In this document: positions 18,401 to 26,126 of the stretch, in pieces
Position numbering within the stretch: the stretch's first letter is position 1
Layout: the number at the start of each line of letters is the position of its first letter
Assembly (NCBI GenBank): GCA_964434165.1
Contig: CAYSUS010000002.1
Location: forward strand, 80,931 to 144,930
Length of the DNA: 64,000 nt
Origin: CAYSUS01 sp964434165
GTDB lineage: Bacteria; Planctomycetota; Planctomycetia; Pirellulales; Thermoguttaceae
Reading direction: 5' to 3'
The notes under the pieces: model-generated
What the model saw: the letters and a program-made list of their open reading frames with translations, nothing else
What the model was told of the DNA's origin: nothing
The model's database searches: none
Position numbers and translations under genes: made by a program

Positions 18401-19140
18401 AGATGCCGTTGGAGGAGGCCATCGACAAGATCAACGCCGGGATCGTGGCGCCGATGATCGAGCGGGGCGCCATCGGCGACGAGTACCGCATCAACCTGGC
18501 CGGAACCGCCGACAAGCTCCAGGCCACGTGGGAGGCCCTGCGGTTCAACTTCGTCCTGGCCCTCTTGATCACCTACCTGTTGATGGCCGCGCTGTTCGAG
18601 TCGTGGCTCTATCCGTTCGTGATCATCCTGACCGTGCCGTTCGGGGCGGTGGGCGGGCTGATCGGGCTTTGGGCCCTGAACGGCTACCTGGCGCTCTTCC
18701 CCTACACGAAGGTGCAATCGCTCGACGTGTTGACGATGCTCGGATTCGTGATCCTCATCGGCACCGTGGTCAACAACGCGATCCTCATCGTCCACCAGTC
18801 CCTCAACCACATGCGCGAGGAGGGGATGGCGCCCAACGACGCCATCCTCCAGAGCGTGCGCACGCGAATCCGCCCGATCTTCATGACCACGACGACCACG
18901 GTGCTCGGACTGGCCCCGCTGGTGCTCGCCCCGGGACAGGGCAGCGAGCTGTACCGCGGCCTGGGCGCCGTCGTCCTGGGCGGGCTGCTCGTCTCCACCG
19001 CCTTCACCCTGCTGCTGGTCCCGGTCGTGTTCAGCCTCCTTATGGAGGCCAAGGCGACCCTGTCGAGACTGGTCGGGCTGAAGTCCCGCGAGGAGGTAGC
19101 CGAAAGCCCCTTGCCCGAGTGCGAGCCGGTGGCGGTCTAG
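15499..19140 (+). CDS. RND efflux transporter, AcrB/HAE-like
   Basis: A 1213-residue inner-membrane proton-driven efflux pump. MQLIEAFVRNPVKVAVGVLLVALFGF is the first transmembrane helix, and the order porter domain, TM block, porter domain, TM block is clear. The TM4 motif reads GMLVDNAVVVLEN, so the second of the paired acidic residues of AcrB (Asp-Asp) is Asn here, as in several family members. It is about 150 residues longer than AcrB: a charged stretch near 135-195 contains two near-copies of ENPDLxExxEP, and a Gly/Pro-rich linker lies near 550-620. It forms an operon with the adaptor gene upstream. Confidence 0.93.
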   Translation: MQLIEAFVRNPVKVAVGVLLVALFGFIALFRLPKQLTPEVEIPKVSIETRWPGASPEEVEREIVQEQEEQLQSVEGVTKLSAECANSVGTIILEFPVGTDLGEVLTKVNARLQQVPEYPEDADEPIISTSDPRANAIAWFILRPRVPSPGEVAVFQEENPDLAELVEPIRRAHSPGLAARRVETIVAENPDLVERLEPLIPEDIDVPKKRLFAEDYIEAAFERVEGVSNANVYGGREEEMQVIVDPQLLAARGLTIMDIRRALRAENRDISGGDLWEGKRRWVVRTLGRFRDEEMVKSVIVAQGPSGEPIYLGDVAEVELGYKKPTGVVKNFGTACLAINCVRETGANVLDTMEQLQAVAAGLNADLLKRRGLELVQVYDETEYINDSINVVQGNILYAGLLTVGVLLLFLRSGRSTLVIFLAIPTSIIGTFLLLDLMGRSLNVISLAGLAFAVGMLVDNAVVVLENCYRHAEMGDDPFRASVRGAGEVWGAVVASTLTTLAVFLPVLFVQEEAGQLFRDIALAISAAVGLSLIVSITVIPCAAARLLRAGGRHGDAQPPTPTPGLAHAREPLGDGNGFGETGFGGDGPPRQSEDGPRGWRGRLVSSARGILRAITSAADLVARAFINHVVGVNRFLQRSIFLRLATALGFIGAAVLIAWLLMPKVEYLPEGNRNLVFGIMLPPPGYNVEETLQMGVQLEEAMRPFWDVNAGDPANEQLEYPAISDYFFVATGRQVFIGLKALDGWKAGQLVPLVQNAAADLPGTITIVSQRSLFSRELATGRTVDVEITGPELPRLVELARGVFFQVPTAAGITESKPIDEVLPEERPLVVREENGYAILLREPARAFPKPSLDLTSPELHVLRKTKQAADLGVTTDEIGYTVDALIDGAYAADYYIGGDKIDLTILGSEEYAQWTQDLGRMPIAAPSGELIPLEALADVKLAGGPEQINRRERQRAITISVTPPQQMPLEEAIDKINAGIVAPMIERGAIGDEYRINLAGTADKLQATWEALRFNFVLALLITYLLMAALFESWLYPFVIILTVPFGAVGGLIGLWALNGYLALFPYTKVQSLDVLTMLGFVILIGTVVNNAILIVHQSLNHMREEGMAPNDAILQSVRTRIRPIFMTTTTTVLGLAPLVLAPGQGSELYRGLGAVVLGGLLVSTAFTLLLVPVVFSLLMEAKATLSRLVGLKSREEVAESPLPECEPVAV

Positions 19141-19174
19141 GAAATCGGCCCATTGACCTCGCCCCCTCCCACGC

Positions 19175-20305
19175 ATGGCCGACCAACCGACCCGCCGCGA
19201 GTTCCTTACCGGCCACGGCGCCGGGCGTGCGCTGTCCGAGACCGCGCGCCGCGCCGTGTCCGAGGGCGGTTCGGCCGATTCGCACGGAGCGCGATGGGCC
19301 GAGGGGGGGCCGACGGGCTGTTCCTACGTGGTCCACGTGTCGCGCGCGGCCATGGCCGGCGAGTTCCAGGTTTTCCTGAATGCCGGGCAGTACGACGAGG
19401 GGATGGAGCGGGCCCTGGAGGCCCTCGACCTGGTCGGCGAGCTGGAAGCCCGGCTGAGCGTCTTCCAGTCCGACAGTGAGATCACGACCATCAACCGCGA
19501 GGCGGCCGACCGCCCGGTCGAGGTCGAGCCGCGCTTGTTCGAGCTTCTCAAGTTGGCGGGGCGAATCCACGAGGCCACCGGCGGGGCCTTCGATCTGACG
19601 GCCGGCCCGCTCTGGGAGGCCTGGGGCTTTGCGCGACGCGAGGGACGCGTGCCCTCCGACGCCCAGTTGGCCGACGTCCTGAAGCGCACCGGCTGGCACC
19701 ACGTGGAGCTGGACGAGCGCGCCGGCACGATCCGATTCAAGCGGCGCGGCGTGGGGCTGAACCTGGGGAGCATCGGCAAGGGCTACGCCGTGGACCGCTG
19801 CCGCGAGGTGCTGGCCGAAGGCGGCGTGGACGACTTCCTCATCCACGGTGGAAAGAGCAGCGTGCTCGCTCAGGGCCGGCGCCTCAGCGCCGCAGGGATC
19901 GAATCGGGCGGATGGGACGTGGGAATTCGCCACCCGCTCCGCCCCGACCGCCGACTCGCCGAAATCCGCCTCCGCGACCGGGCCCTGGCCACGTCCGGGT
20001 CGGGGGTCCAGTTCTTCCGCCACCAGGGAAGACGACTGGGCCACGTGCTCGATCCCCGCACCGGCCAGCCCGCCGAGGGCGTCCTCTCCGTGACCGTCCT
20101 GGCCCCCACGGCCGCCGAGGCCGACGCCCTGGCCACGGCCCTGTATGTCCTGGGGGTCGATGGCGGGTTGGACTTCTGCCGCTCGCGCGAGGACCTGGCC
20201 GCGGTGTACGTGCTGCCGGCGCGGAGGGCCGGGGGGATGGAGGTGGTGCGCTTCGGCCTGGACGATGCCGAGTGGCGGCCGCTCGCCGTGCGCGACGACG
20301 CATGA
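19175..20305 (+). CDS. apbE: ApbE-family FAD:protein FMN transferase
   Basis: ApbE covalently attaches FMN to a threonine of target flavoproteins (for example Nqr or Rnf subunits) outside the cytoplasmic membrane, using FAD and Mg2+. The 376-residue product has the family segments LSVFQSDSEITTINR, GAFDLTAGPLWEAWGF, GSIGKGYAVDR and DDFLIHGGKSSVLAQG, and near the end the ATSGSG motif. The N-terminus reads TRREFLTGHGAG, a twin-arginine-like motif, but no hydrophobic segment follows, so normal Tat export is doubtful and the location is unclear. The gene starts 34 bp after the RND gene, but they have no obvious functional link. Confidence 0.9.
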   Translation: MADQPTRREFLTGHGAGRALSETARRAVSEGGSADSHGARWAEGGPTGCSYVVHVSRAAMAGEFQVFLNAGQYDEGMERALEALDLVGELEARLSVFQSDSEITTINREAADRPVEVEPRLFELLKLAGRIHEATGGAFDLTAGPLWEAWGFARREGRVPSDAQLADVLKRTGWHHVELDERAGTIRFKRRGVGLNLGSIGKGYAVDRCREVLAEGGVDDFLIHGGKSSVLAQGRRLSAAGIESGGWDVGIRHPLRPDRRLAEIRLRDRALATSGSGVQFFRHQGRRLGHVLDPRTGQPAEGVLSVTVLAPTAAEADALATALYVLGVDGGLDFCRSREDLAAVYVLPARRAGGMEVVRFGLDDAEWRPLAVRDDA

Positions 20306-20386
20306 CGCGGCGGCCCGCCGCCGGCGGGCGCCGCTCGCCGCTCCGACCCTGCTCGAACCTGGGCTCCCCCTTTTCGGCGATTCAGG

Positions 20387-20392
20387 TAGAAT
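20387..20392 (+). promoter_or_regulatory. -10-like hexamer before the DedA gene
   Basis: TAGAAT lies 42 bp before the ATG. No good -35 is seen. Confidence 0.3.
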
Positions 20393-20434
20393 CCGCGTTT
20401 TTCCGGGGCGTGGTTGCGCCTGCAGGCTTTCCCG

Positions 20435-21070
20435 ATGGCCGAGCACCTGCTTCACGGTTCGTATCTGGCGATTGTCGGCGTGCTCTTTCTCTCGGGCGTG
20501 GGACTTCCCGTGCCCGAGGAGGTTCCGATCATCGCGGCGGGCGTGCTCAGCGCCCACGGCCACCTCGATCCCTGCCTGGCCCTGGCCGCGTGCATCGTGG
20601 GCGCCGTGGGGGGCGATTCGCTGAGCTACTGGATCGGGCGGGCCCTGGGGCGCCGGGTACTGCAAAGGCACCATTGGTTCGCCCGCTGTCTGACCCCAGA
20701 GCGCGAGGCCCGCATCGAGGCCATGATCCAGGATCATGGTCCCAAGGTGTTTCTGGTCGCCCGGTTCCTCGTGGGATTGCGATCCGCGATCTACCTGACG
20801 GCGGGAATCCTCCGCGTCCCCTTCTGGCGGTTCCTCTGCATCGACAGCCTGTGTGCCGGCGCGATCATCAGCGTGTTCTTCGGGTTGAGCTATGCCTTCG
20901 GCGACGAAGTCGCGCGGTGGGTTCGCCGTGCCGAGTGGACGGTCACGGCGACGGTCGTCGCGGCCCTCGTCGTGGGGGGCGTGCTGCTTTGGCGCAAGGG
21001 CCGGCGCCGCCTGCTCCAGGTGGTGGAAGGACCGCCGCCCGTCGAGAACGCGACGCGCAACGCCTCCTGA
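20435..21070 (+). CDS. DedA-family membrane protein
   Basis: A 211-residue polytopic protein of the DedA (SNARE-associated/VTT) family. Members are proton-driven lipid flippases or undecaprenyl-phosphate carriers that support envelope integrity. GVGLPVPEEVPIIAAGVL and the glycine-rich GDSLSYWIGRALGRRV with the later FLVARFLVGLRSAIYLTAGILRV match the family's conserved positions, including an acidic residue pair in the first re-entrant region and Arg residues in the second. The ATG at 20435 is used; a TTG at 20414 is in frame but less likely. The C-terminus is basic and cytoplasmic. The substrate is unproven. Confidence 0.88.
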   Translation: MAEHLLHGSYLAIVGVLFLSGVGLPVPEEVPIIAAGVLSAHGHLDPCLALAACIVGAVGGDSLSYWIGRALGRRVLQRHHWFARCLTPEREARIEAMIQDHGPKVFLVARFLVGLRSAIYLTAGILRVPFWRFLCIDSLCAGAIISVFFGLSYAFGDEVARWVRRAEWTVTATVVAALVVGGVLLWRKGRRRLLQVVEGPPPVENATRNAS

Positions 21071-21134
21071 CCACGCCTTCCCGACCCGTGGCGCCGCGCG
21101 ACGGCCCGGGGGCGCCGGCCGGTCCCAGCCGGGT

Positions 21135-21140
21135 TACAAT
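21135..21140 (+). promoter_or_regulatory. -10-like hexamer before the secreted protein gene
   Basis: TACAAT lies 67 bp before the ATG at 21208. No clear -35 is seen. Confidence 0.3.
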
Positions 21141-21207
21141 GGGTGCGACGGGGCCCGCGCCGCGGGTCGGCGCACTACGTGACCGCCTGGAGCGAGGGGA
21201 GTCTGTC

Positions 21208-22251
21208 ATGGCGTGGAGGAGAACCCGGTGGCCCGCAAAAGTCATGGCGTGCCTCGCCGCGTGGGCGGCGTTGCCCGCGGGCGGTGTCTGGGCCGCCGAC
21301 GTGCCCGAGACCAACACGCTCAACCAGTGGCTCCGCTCTCGGCGCGTCGAGTTCAGCCTGAACCTGGGACGCGTTGCGGTCTGGTCGCGCAACTACTACG
21401 GCAGTTCCAGCAGCCGGTCCTCCGGTTCGACGCGCAGCGAGCGGCTCTCGATCCGGACCAACCGCGTGGCCAGCCGGGCCGGCGGGTTCAGTGTCACGGT
21501 GGGCTACGAGCTTTCGACCTCCGAGGAGGTGTTCAAGATCGACGCCGAGAGCGATCGGCTGCTGCAAATCCGACGCGAGCCGAAGGGCGATTCCCAGGTC
21601 GTGCCCGTCGAGTTCGTCCAGGAGGCGGGCAGGCCCGTCCGCCTCGCCATCGGCGCCGACGACGAGCGCAAGGCGCACGAGGCCCCCAGCCTCTGGCACC
21701 TGGTTCTGGCCGAGCCGGCGGCGGTTCGCGAGCATCTCGCCCCGATTCTCAAGCCCATCATGCCCGACAGCGACCTGGTGGGCCAGGCCGAGAAGCTCCC
21801 GGCGCGGATGATCGAAATGGCCGCTGCGCAGGAGACGCCCGACACGGAGCGCTGGGCCGAGCTGGTCGTGCAGCTCGGCCACGACCAGTACGCCCTTCGT
21901 GAAGCGGCCGACCGGGCGCTGCGCCAGGCCGGGCCCAACGTGCTGGCCTTCCTCCGCAACCTGGATTACGGCAAGCTGGATGCCGAGCAGCAGTTCCGCG
22001 TCAAGCGGATCATCCGCTCGATGACCCGCACCCCGGGGAGCGACACGATCGATTCGATCGCCGAGTGGATGCTCACCGACGCCCGAGCGTGGCTGATCCT
22101 CCTCGGCCGTGACGAGGAGGCCACGCGTCGGGCCGCGGCCCAACGCCTGGAAGTCCTTCTCGGCGAGCCGATCGGGTTCGATCCCTCGGCCGACCCCACC
22201 CTGCGCCGCAAGCAGATCGAGAGCCTCCGCAAACGCATCGAAGGGGCTTAG
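21208..22251 (+). CDS. Secreted protein of unknown function
   Basis: A 347-residue protein with a signal peptide (WPAKVMACLAAWAALPAGGVWAAD; cleavage about residue 31). A stretch rich in Ser/Arg (SSSSRSSGSTRSER) follows. The middle and C-terminal parts are helical and include HEAT-like alternation (LGHDQYALREAADRALRQAGPNVLAFL). The ATG at 21208 is supported by GAGGGGA seven to eight bases upstream. I do not recognise a family. It is the last plus-strand gene before a 600-bp gene-poor stretch and the convergent protease gene. Confidence 0.7.
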   Translation: MAWRRTRWPAKVMACLAAWAALPAGGVWAADVPETNTLNQWLRSRRVEFSLNLGRVAVWSRNYYGSSSSRSSGSTRSERLSIRTNRVASRAGGFSVTVGYELSTSEEVFKIDAESDRLLQIRREPKGDSQVVPVEFVQEAGRPVRLAIGADDERKAHEAPSLWHLVLAEPAAVREHLAPILKPIMPDSDLVGQAEKLPARMIEMAAAQETPDTERWAELVVQLGHDQYALREAADRALRQAGPNVLAFLRNLDYGKLDAEQQFRVKRIIRSMTRTPGSDTIDSIAEWMLTDARAWLILLGRDEEATRRAAAQRLEVLLGEPIGFDPSADPTLRRKQIESLRKRIEGA

Positions 22252-22334
22252 GGATGGCGAAGGAATAGCTTCCCCGTTTGCTGGTCGATGAAAGACGCAC
22301 TCGATGGCGCGTCGAGTGGATGGCAGGGGGGAGG

Positions 22335-22396
22335 AACAGAAGTCCGCAGAGATGACGGAGTTGATCTCTCTGTTACCTCCGTCTCCTCTGTCTTCG
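22335..22396. repeat. purine/pyrimidine-biased repeat remnant
   Basis: On the minus strand this is a GA-rich series of short ACAGAG/GGAGAC-type units. It resembles dispersed repeats seen in intergenic regions of planctomycete and other large bacterial genomes. It explains most of the low-complexity sequence just after 22251. Copy number outside the window is unknown. Confidence 0.4.
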
Positions 22397-22714
22397 AGAC
22401 AGCGAGTCATGCATGCCGCGTTCACCAAGGCCTCTGGGGCATCACCCGCGACGTCATCGGTGCGGCGCCTGGATGGCTTGAGTCGATCTGCGAGCGGTAT
22501 CGCTCCGCTTCGATTTGCTGATTGACGGTCGTCTGCTCGCCAAGGCAGAAGCCGTCGAGACGGTTCGTCTCACGCACAAGGCGCGATTGCTCGGCCACAG
22601 GAAGCGGTTCGAGATACCGCCGGCATCGAATCCTCCATCTCCTCAGACCGACGGGAGGAGTGTCAAGGCTGATTCTTTCGGAGGCCAACCGACGGTGAGA
22701 CCGCGGAGGAGTCG

Positions 22715-22746
22715 GAGGCAACCGAGCTCTCCCGCTCCGTTGCCTC
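22715..22746. terminator. hairpin between convergent genes
   Basis: GAGGCAAC and GTTGCCTC form a perfect 8-bp stem that continues inward as a further 4-bp stem after one mismatch. It lies between two converging genes. No long T-run follows on either side. Confidence 0.4.
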
Positions 22747-22849
22747 GGTTCTCTCATGTTCCCACGAGCCGCCGGACGGTTCACGATGAGGAAGTGGTTC
22801 CCGGGCCGTCGCTCAGGTCGTCGCGTCCCGTCGAGACGGCGCGGCGCTT

Positions 22850-23872
22850 TCACGCCGCTTGGCCGCCGAGGATCCGGGCCGCCTGGAGCAGGATGGCCAC
22901 ACAGCCGACCAGCGCCAGGAACGTCTTGACGTGGTCCAGGGGGGTGGCGGGCTGCTCGGGCGCGACGCCGGCCTCGGCGGTCGCCACGGCGACGTGTTGC
23001 GACTCCGCTTCGTCTTCCGGACGGCTCGGCGACTTCTTCGTTTGGCCGGCGCTGCCGGACTGGGCCTGAGGGGCGATCGGACGGGCGGGAATGGAGGCCA
23101 CCGCCTCGCGCGCCGGCGTGCTGGACGCGACTGGCGTCTTCGGCGGCGGGATGCGCTTCGGTTGGTGCCGGGCGATCATGGTCCCGCCTTGCGGCGTGGT
23201 GCGGAGCTCGGGCGCCAGCGAGGCCAGGAACTGGCGTACCCGGCCGGCGTAGCTGCCGGCCGTGCAGCCGGCCCCCGCCCCGAACAGCACGCCGGCCAGT
23301 TCGCCGCGGCGGTTGAGGATCGGCCCGCCCGAGTCGCCCTGGCGCGCGGCCACGGAAAGCTCCACCAGCTCGGGTGGGAGCCGGGGCCCGGGCGCCACGT
23401 ACTGCACGCATCGGCCCGTGGCCGCGCGATACTTGCCGCGCCCGTAGCCGATAATGGTCAGCGGCTCGCCGCGGCGCGGGGCGACGGCGGCCAGCGGGAT
23501 CGGCTCGACCTGGGGACGCCAGATGGCCAGCGCGGCGAGGTCCCAGTCCTTGTCGGTCTTCAGCACCGTCGCGCCGGAGCGGAACCCGTCGGGGAAGACG
23601 ACGGTGACCGGCCCGGCGGCCTCGGAGACCACGTGCCAGTTGGTGACCACCAGCCCGCGATCCCCGTGGACGGCGACGAGCACACCGGAGCCGAGCGAGA
23701 AGCCGGCGCGTTCAGGCACGACGACGCGGACCACGGCGGGGTGGCGGTCGTCCGAGGGCATGGCCCGGCGATCGCCCCGGGCTGCGGCCATGCTAACCGG
23801 GGCGGGCAGCAGGTCCGCGCGCGCGGCGCCGCCCAGTTGAAGCGCGACCGCAAGCGCGAGGATGCGTCCCAT
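22850..23872 (-). CDS. Membrane-tethered trypsin-like serine protease
   Basis: A 340-residue exported protease. A signal peptide (MGRILALAVALQLGGAARA) is followed by an HtrA/trypsin-like fold with His80 (TNWHVV), Asp111 (DWDLAAL) and Ser181 (GDSGGP), the full catalytic triad. No PDZ domain follows. Instead there is a proline/alanine-rich linker of about 100 residues and a C-terminal hydrophobic segment (about 318-336: VKTFLALVGCVAILLQAARI) that should anchor it. ATG 23872 is chosen because the signal peptide begins there, although the frame runs open to 24220. It is divergent from the beta-propeller gene. Confidence 0.85.
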   Translation of the reverse strand: MGRILALAVALQLGGAARADLLPAPVSMAAARGDRRAMPSDDRHPAVVRVVVPERAGFSLGSGVLVAVHGDRGLVVTNWHVVSEAAGPVTVVFPDGFRSGATVLKTDKDWDLAALAIWRPQVEPIPLAAVAPRRGEPLTIIGYGRGKYRAATGRCVQYVAPGPRLPPELVELSVAARQGDSGGPILNRRGELAGVLFGAGAGCTAGSYAGRVRQFLASLAPELRTTPQGGTMIARHQPKRIPPPKTPVASSTPAREAVASIPARPIAPQAQSGSAGQTKKSPSRPEDEAESQHVAVATAEAGVAPEQPATPLDHVKTFLALVGCVAILLQAARILGGQAA

Positions 23873-24109
23873 GACGTCCGAAGCAGAGCCGGGAGGAAAA
23901 CGTCTCTGGCAGCGTGCCAGCATCGTACTTCGGCCGCGGAAGCGCGCGGCGCCCAGACTCGTGCGATCGCCCGAAAGACCTTGCGGGAGGCTCGTCATCG
24001 GAGCATCCCGCGGCACGGACAGATCGGACAGATTGCGGACAGGCAGAAAAGCCCGCAGAATCGGGTCAGGCCGTGCAGATCGGCGCGTGCCATGCCCCGA
24101 CCCGCCGGG

Positions 24110-24138
24110 TTGCGGCGTCCGGCGACCGGTGCTACGAT
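24110..24138 (+). promoter_or_regulatory. promoter-like site for the beta-propeller gene
   Basis: TTGCGG (24110-24115), a 17-bp spacer and TACGAT (24133-24138) lie 99 bp before the ATG. The same -35 form appears before the gene at 42074. Confidence 0.45.
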
Positions 24139-24237
24139 CGCGCGCGTCCTCGCAGGCCGTCCCGTGGTTTCGAGGCGACCAGGAGCCTCTCTGCTCCTCG
24201 CACGCTGCCCACGATCGCACCGGCAGGAGACGCGCTC

Positions 24238-26022
24238 ATGAGACCCCTTCCGACCTTCTCTCCGGGCCTTCTCGCGGTCTTTCTGATCCCGATCGGCCCG
24301 ATCGTCGCGGCCGAGCCGGATGGGCCCGTGCCGGCCAATCCGTTCCAAGGGATGCAGGCCCGCGAAGAGGTCTTCGCGTTCGCCGAGAAACCCGACGTGA
24401 CCAGGCAAGGGGACACGTGGATCATCACGTTCGCCAGCAAGGCCGCCTGCGACGCGACGGTGACCATTATCGGCCCCGACGGCAGGCCGATGTGCCACCT
24501 GGCCTCGGGCGTTCTCGGCCGCAACGCCCCCTATCCGTTCCAGCAGGGGTCGCTGTCGCAGAAGCTCGAGTGGGATGGACTGGACGATCGGGGCGAGCCC
24601 GCGCCGGCGGGCTGCAAAGCGCGCGTTTCGCTGGGACTGAAGGCGTCGTTCGCCTGGACCGCCCCGATGCTCGGCCCCAAGGGCGAGTCGCTCAAGCCCG
24701 AGCGCAGCCTTTCCCGCGAAGAGGCCAAGTCCTGGCCCACGTTCACCGCGCCGGACGGGGCCGAGTGTCTCGTGCCTTTGGAGATGAGGGGCGAATTCGC
24801 CCGCAAGGACGCGAGGCGCCTTTGGGAGGACAACCGGCGCTACCAGGTGGCCGTGGACCCGGTTCGCGAGGAGGTCTATGTGTCGGGCGGGCAGACGTGT
24901 TTCAACGGCATCTGGCATCGACTCGACGGCAGGACCGGCAAGTGGGATCCCGACTTCAAGATCAGCGCCATGGAGATCGCCGTCCACCCGGCCAGCGGCC
25001 TGCTCTACCTGCGGGACATGAAGGGGAAGCGGGCCTACGAAAACGACTGGAGCTGCCACTTCCTCAGCCGCCGCGACCACGACGGCAAGATCGTCAAGTT
25101 CACCGTTCCGCACGCGGACGAGGACGGCGAGGTGCTCATGCCCAGCGACCATTCGGCGAAGGATTTCGGCGACGGCATGGCCTTCTCGCCCAACGGCGAT
25201 CTCTACGTTCTTGTCGACATCCGTTCGTTCCCGGCGATCGACTACCGCGGTGCCCGGCCCGGTCCGTCGGTCATCATCTACGACGCCGAGGGCAACCAGA
25301 AGCCGTGGCGCAAGACGGTCTTCGACGGCAAGGCCAGACCGCGCAAGTCCGTGGACAAGGAGGGCAACCCGTCGCAGGATTTCGGCCGACGGATGGAGGT
25401 CCCCGCCGGCGGCACCTGCGGGATCGGAGCCGACCGGTTCGGCAACTTCTGCGTGGGCTCGACCGCGCGGCCCGTGGGCCGGTCGGGCAAGAGGGAAGAT
25501 GCAGAGTACTTCGCCGAAGAGATGGCCGACAGCGAAGCGCTGAAGACCAGCAGCGAAGCGTCCTGGTTCCTCCGCATGTACAGCGGGTCGGTGATCAAGT
25601 TCGGCCCGTCCGGCGGCCAGCTCAGCGACCGGGAGCCTGCGACGCACTGGTGGTGGGGAAACGGCAGCCAGTACAGCACGGTCAGGATGGAAGGAGCCCT
25701 GTGGACCTGCGTCGGCGTGACGCCCCTCACGACGTCGGCGCGGGCGTGCGTCTGCCAGCAGGCCCGGATCGGCATGGACGCCTCGGGCCGCGTGCTGGTA
25801 CCCCAGTGCCACCGCCAGTCGATCCTGGTGATCGATTCCAACGCCAACCCCGTGCTCCGCGTCGGCCGTTACGGCAACGCGGAGAGCGACGGCATCCGCT
25901 TCACGATGCCGAAGTACGTCGCCGCTTCAGACACGGCGCTCTACGTGGCGGACCGGGCCCTCGGCCGCGTGCTCAAAGCCACGCTAAGCTACGCGGCCGA
26001 AGAGACCGTGCCGCTGCCGTGA
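24238..26022 (+). CDS. Secreted beta-propeller (NHL-like) protein
   Basis: A 594-residue exported protein with a signal peptide (LLAVFLIPIGPIVAAEP). Residues about 40-130 look like a FlgD-type immunoglobulin domain (TIIGPDGRPMCHLASGVL, then SLSQKLEWDGLDDRGEPAPAG). The rest has repeated blades typical of NHL/SMP-30-like propellers (DGKIVKFTVPHAD, DGMAFSPNGDLYVLVDI, GIGADRFGNFCVGST, ARIGMDASGRVLVPQCHRQS). A Cys pair (ACVCQQ) may form a disulphide. The ATG at 24238 is preceded by AGGAGA at good spacing. It may bind or act on extracellular polymers or serve as a scaffold; function cannot be stated. Confidence 0.75.
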   Translation: MRPLPTFSPGLLAVFLIPIGPIVAAEPDGPVPANPFQGMQAREEVFAFAEKPDVTRQGDTWIITFASKAACDATVTIIGPDGRPMCHLASGVLGRNAPYPFQQGSLSQKLEWDGLDDRGEPAPAGCKARVSLGLKASFAWTAPMLGPKGESLKPERSLSREEAKSWPTFTAPDGAECLVPLEMRGEFARKDARRLWEDNRRYQVAVDPVREEVYVSGGQTCFNGIWHRLDGRTGKWDPDFKISAMEIAVHPASGLLYLRDMKGKRAYENDWSCHFLSRRDHDGKIVKFTVPHADEDGEVLMPSDHSAKDFGDGMAFSPNGDLYVLVDIRSFPAIDYRGARPGPSVIIYDAEGNQKPWRKTVFDGKARPRKSVDKEGNPSQDFGRRMEVPAGGTCGIGADRFGNFCVGSTARPVGRSGKREDAEYFAEEMADSEALKTSSEASWFLRMYSGSVIKFGPSGGQLSDREPATHWWWGNGSQYSTVRMEGALWTCVGVTPLTTSARACVCQQARIGMDASGRVLVPQCHRQSILVIDSNANPVLRVGRYGNAESDGIRFTMPKYVAASDTALYVADRALGRVLKATLSYAAEETVPLP

Positions 26023-26126
26023 CGGGACCTGGTCCGGGCGCGCCGACGAGGCCTGTGGGACGGCCTGCCACACGGCTCGCACCGCCGCAGGGCCTCTGGT
26101 ACCCGTGTGGAGAGGAGGACACGGCG

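Larger units (their letters stand above)
22252..22849. other. gene-poor stretch between two convergent genes
   Basis: About 600 bp with no gene I can support. Open frames on both strands have no signal, motif or start context. It holds the GA-rich repeat (22335-22396) and a hairpin (22715-22746). Codon-position bias is not evident. Confidence 0.5.

Noticed and set aside
16660..19176. Long open frame on the minus strand opposite the RND pump (838 residues)
   Set aside because: It is a shadow of the RND gene, with composition typical of antisense GC-rich frames and no domain.
22422..23411. Minus-strand open frame across the gap and protease gene
   Set aside because: Arg/Pro/Gly-rich, without start context, and overlapping the well-supported protease in another frame.
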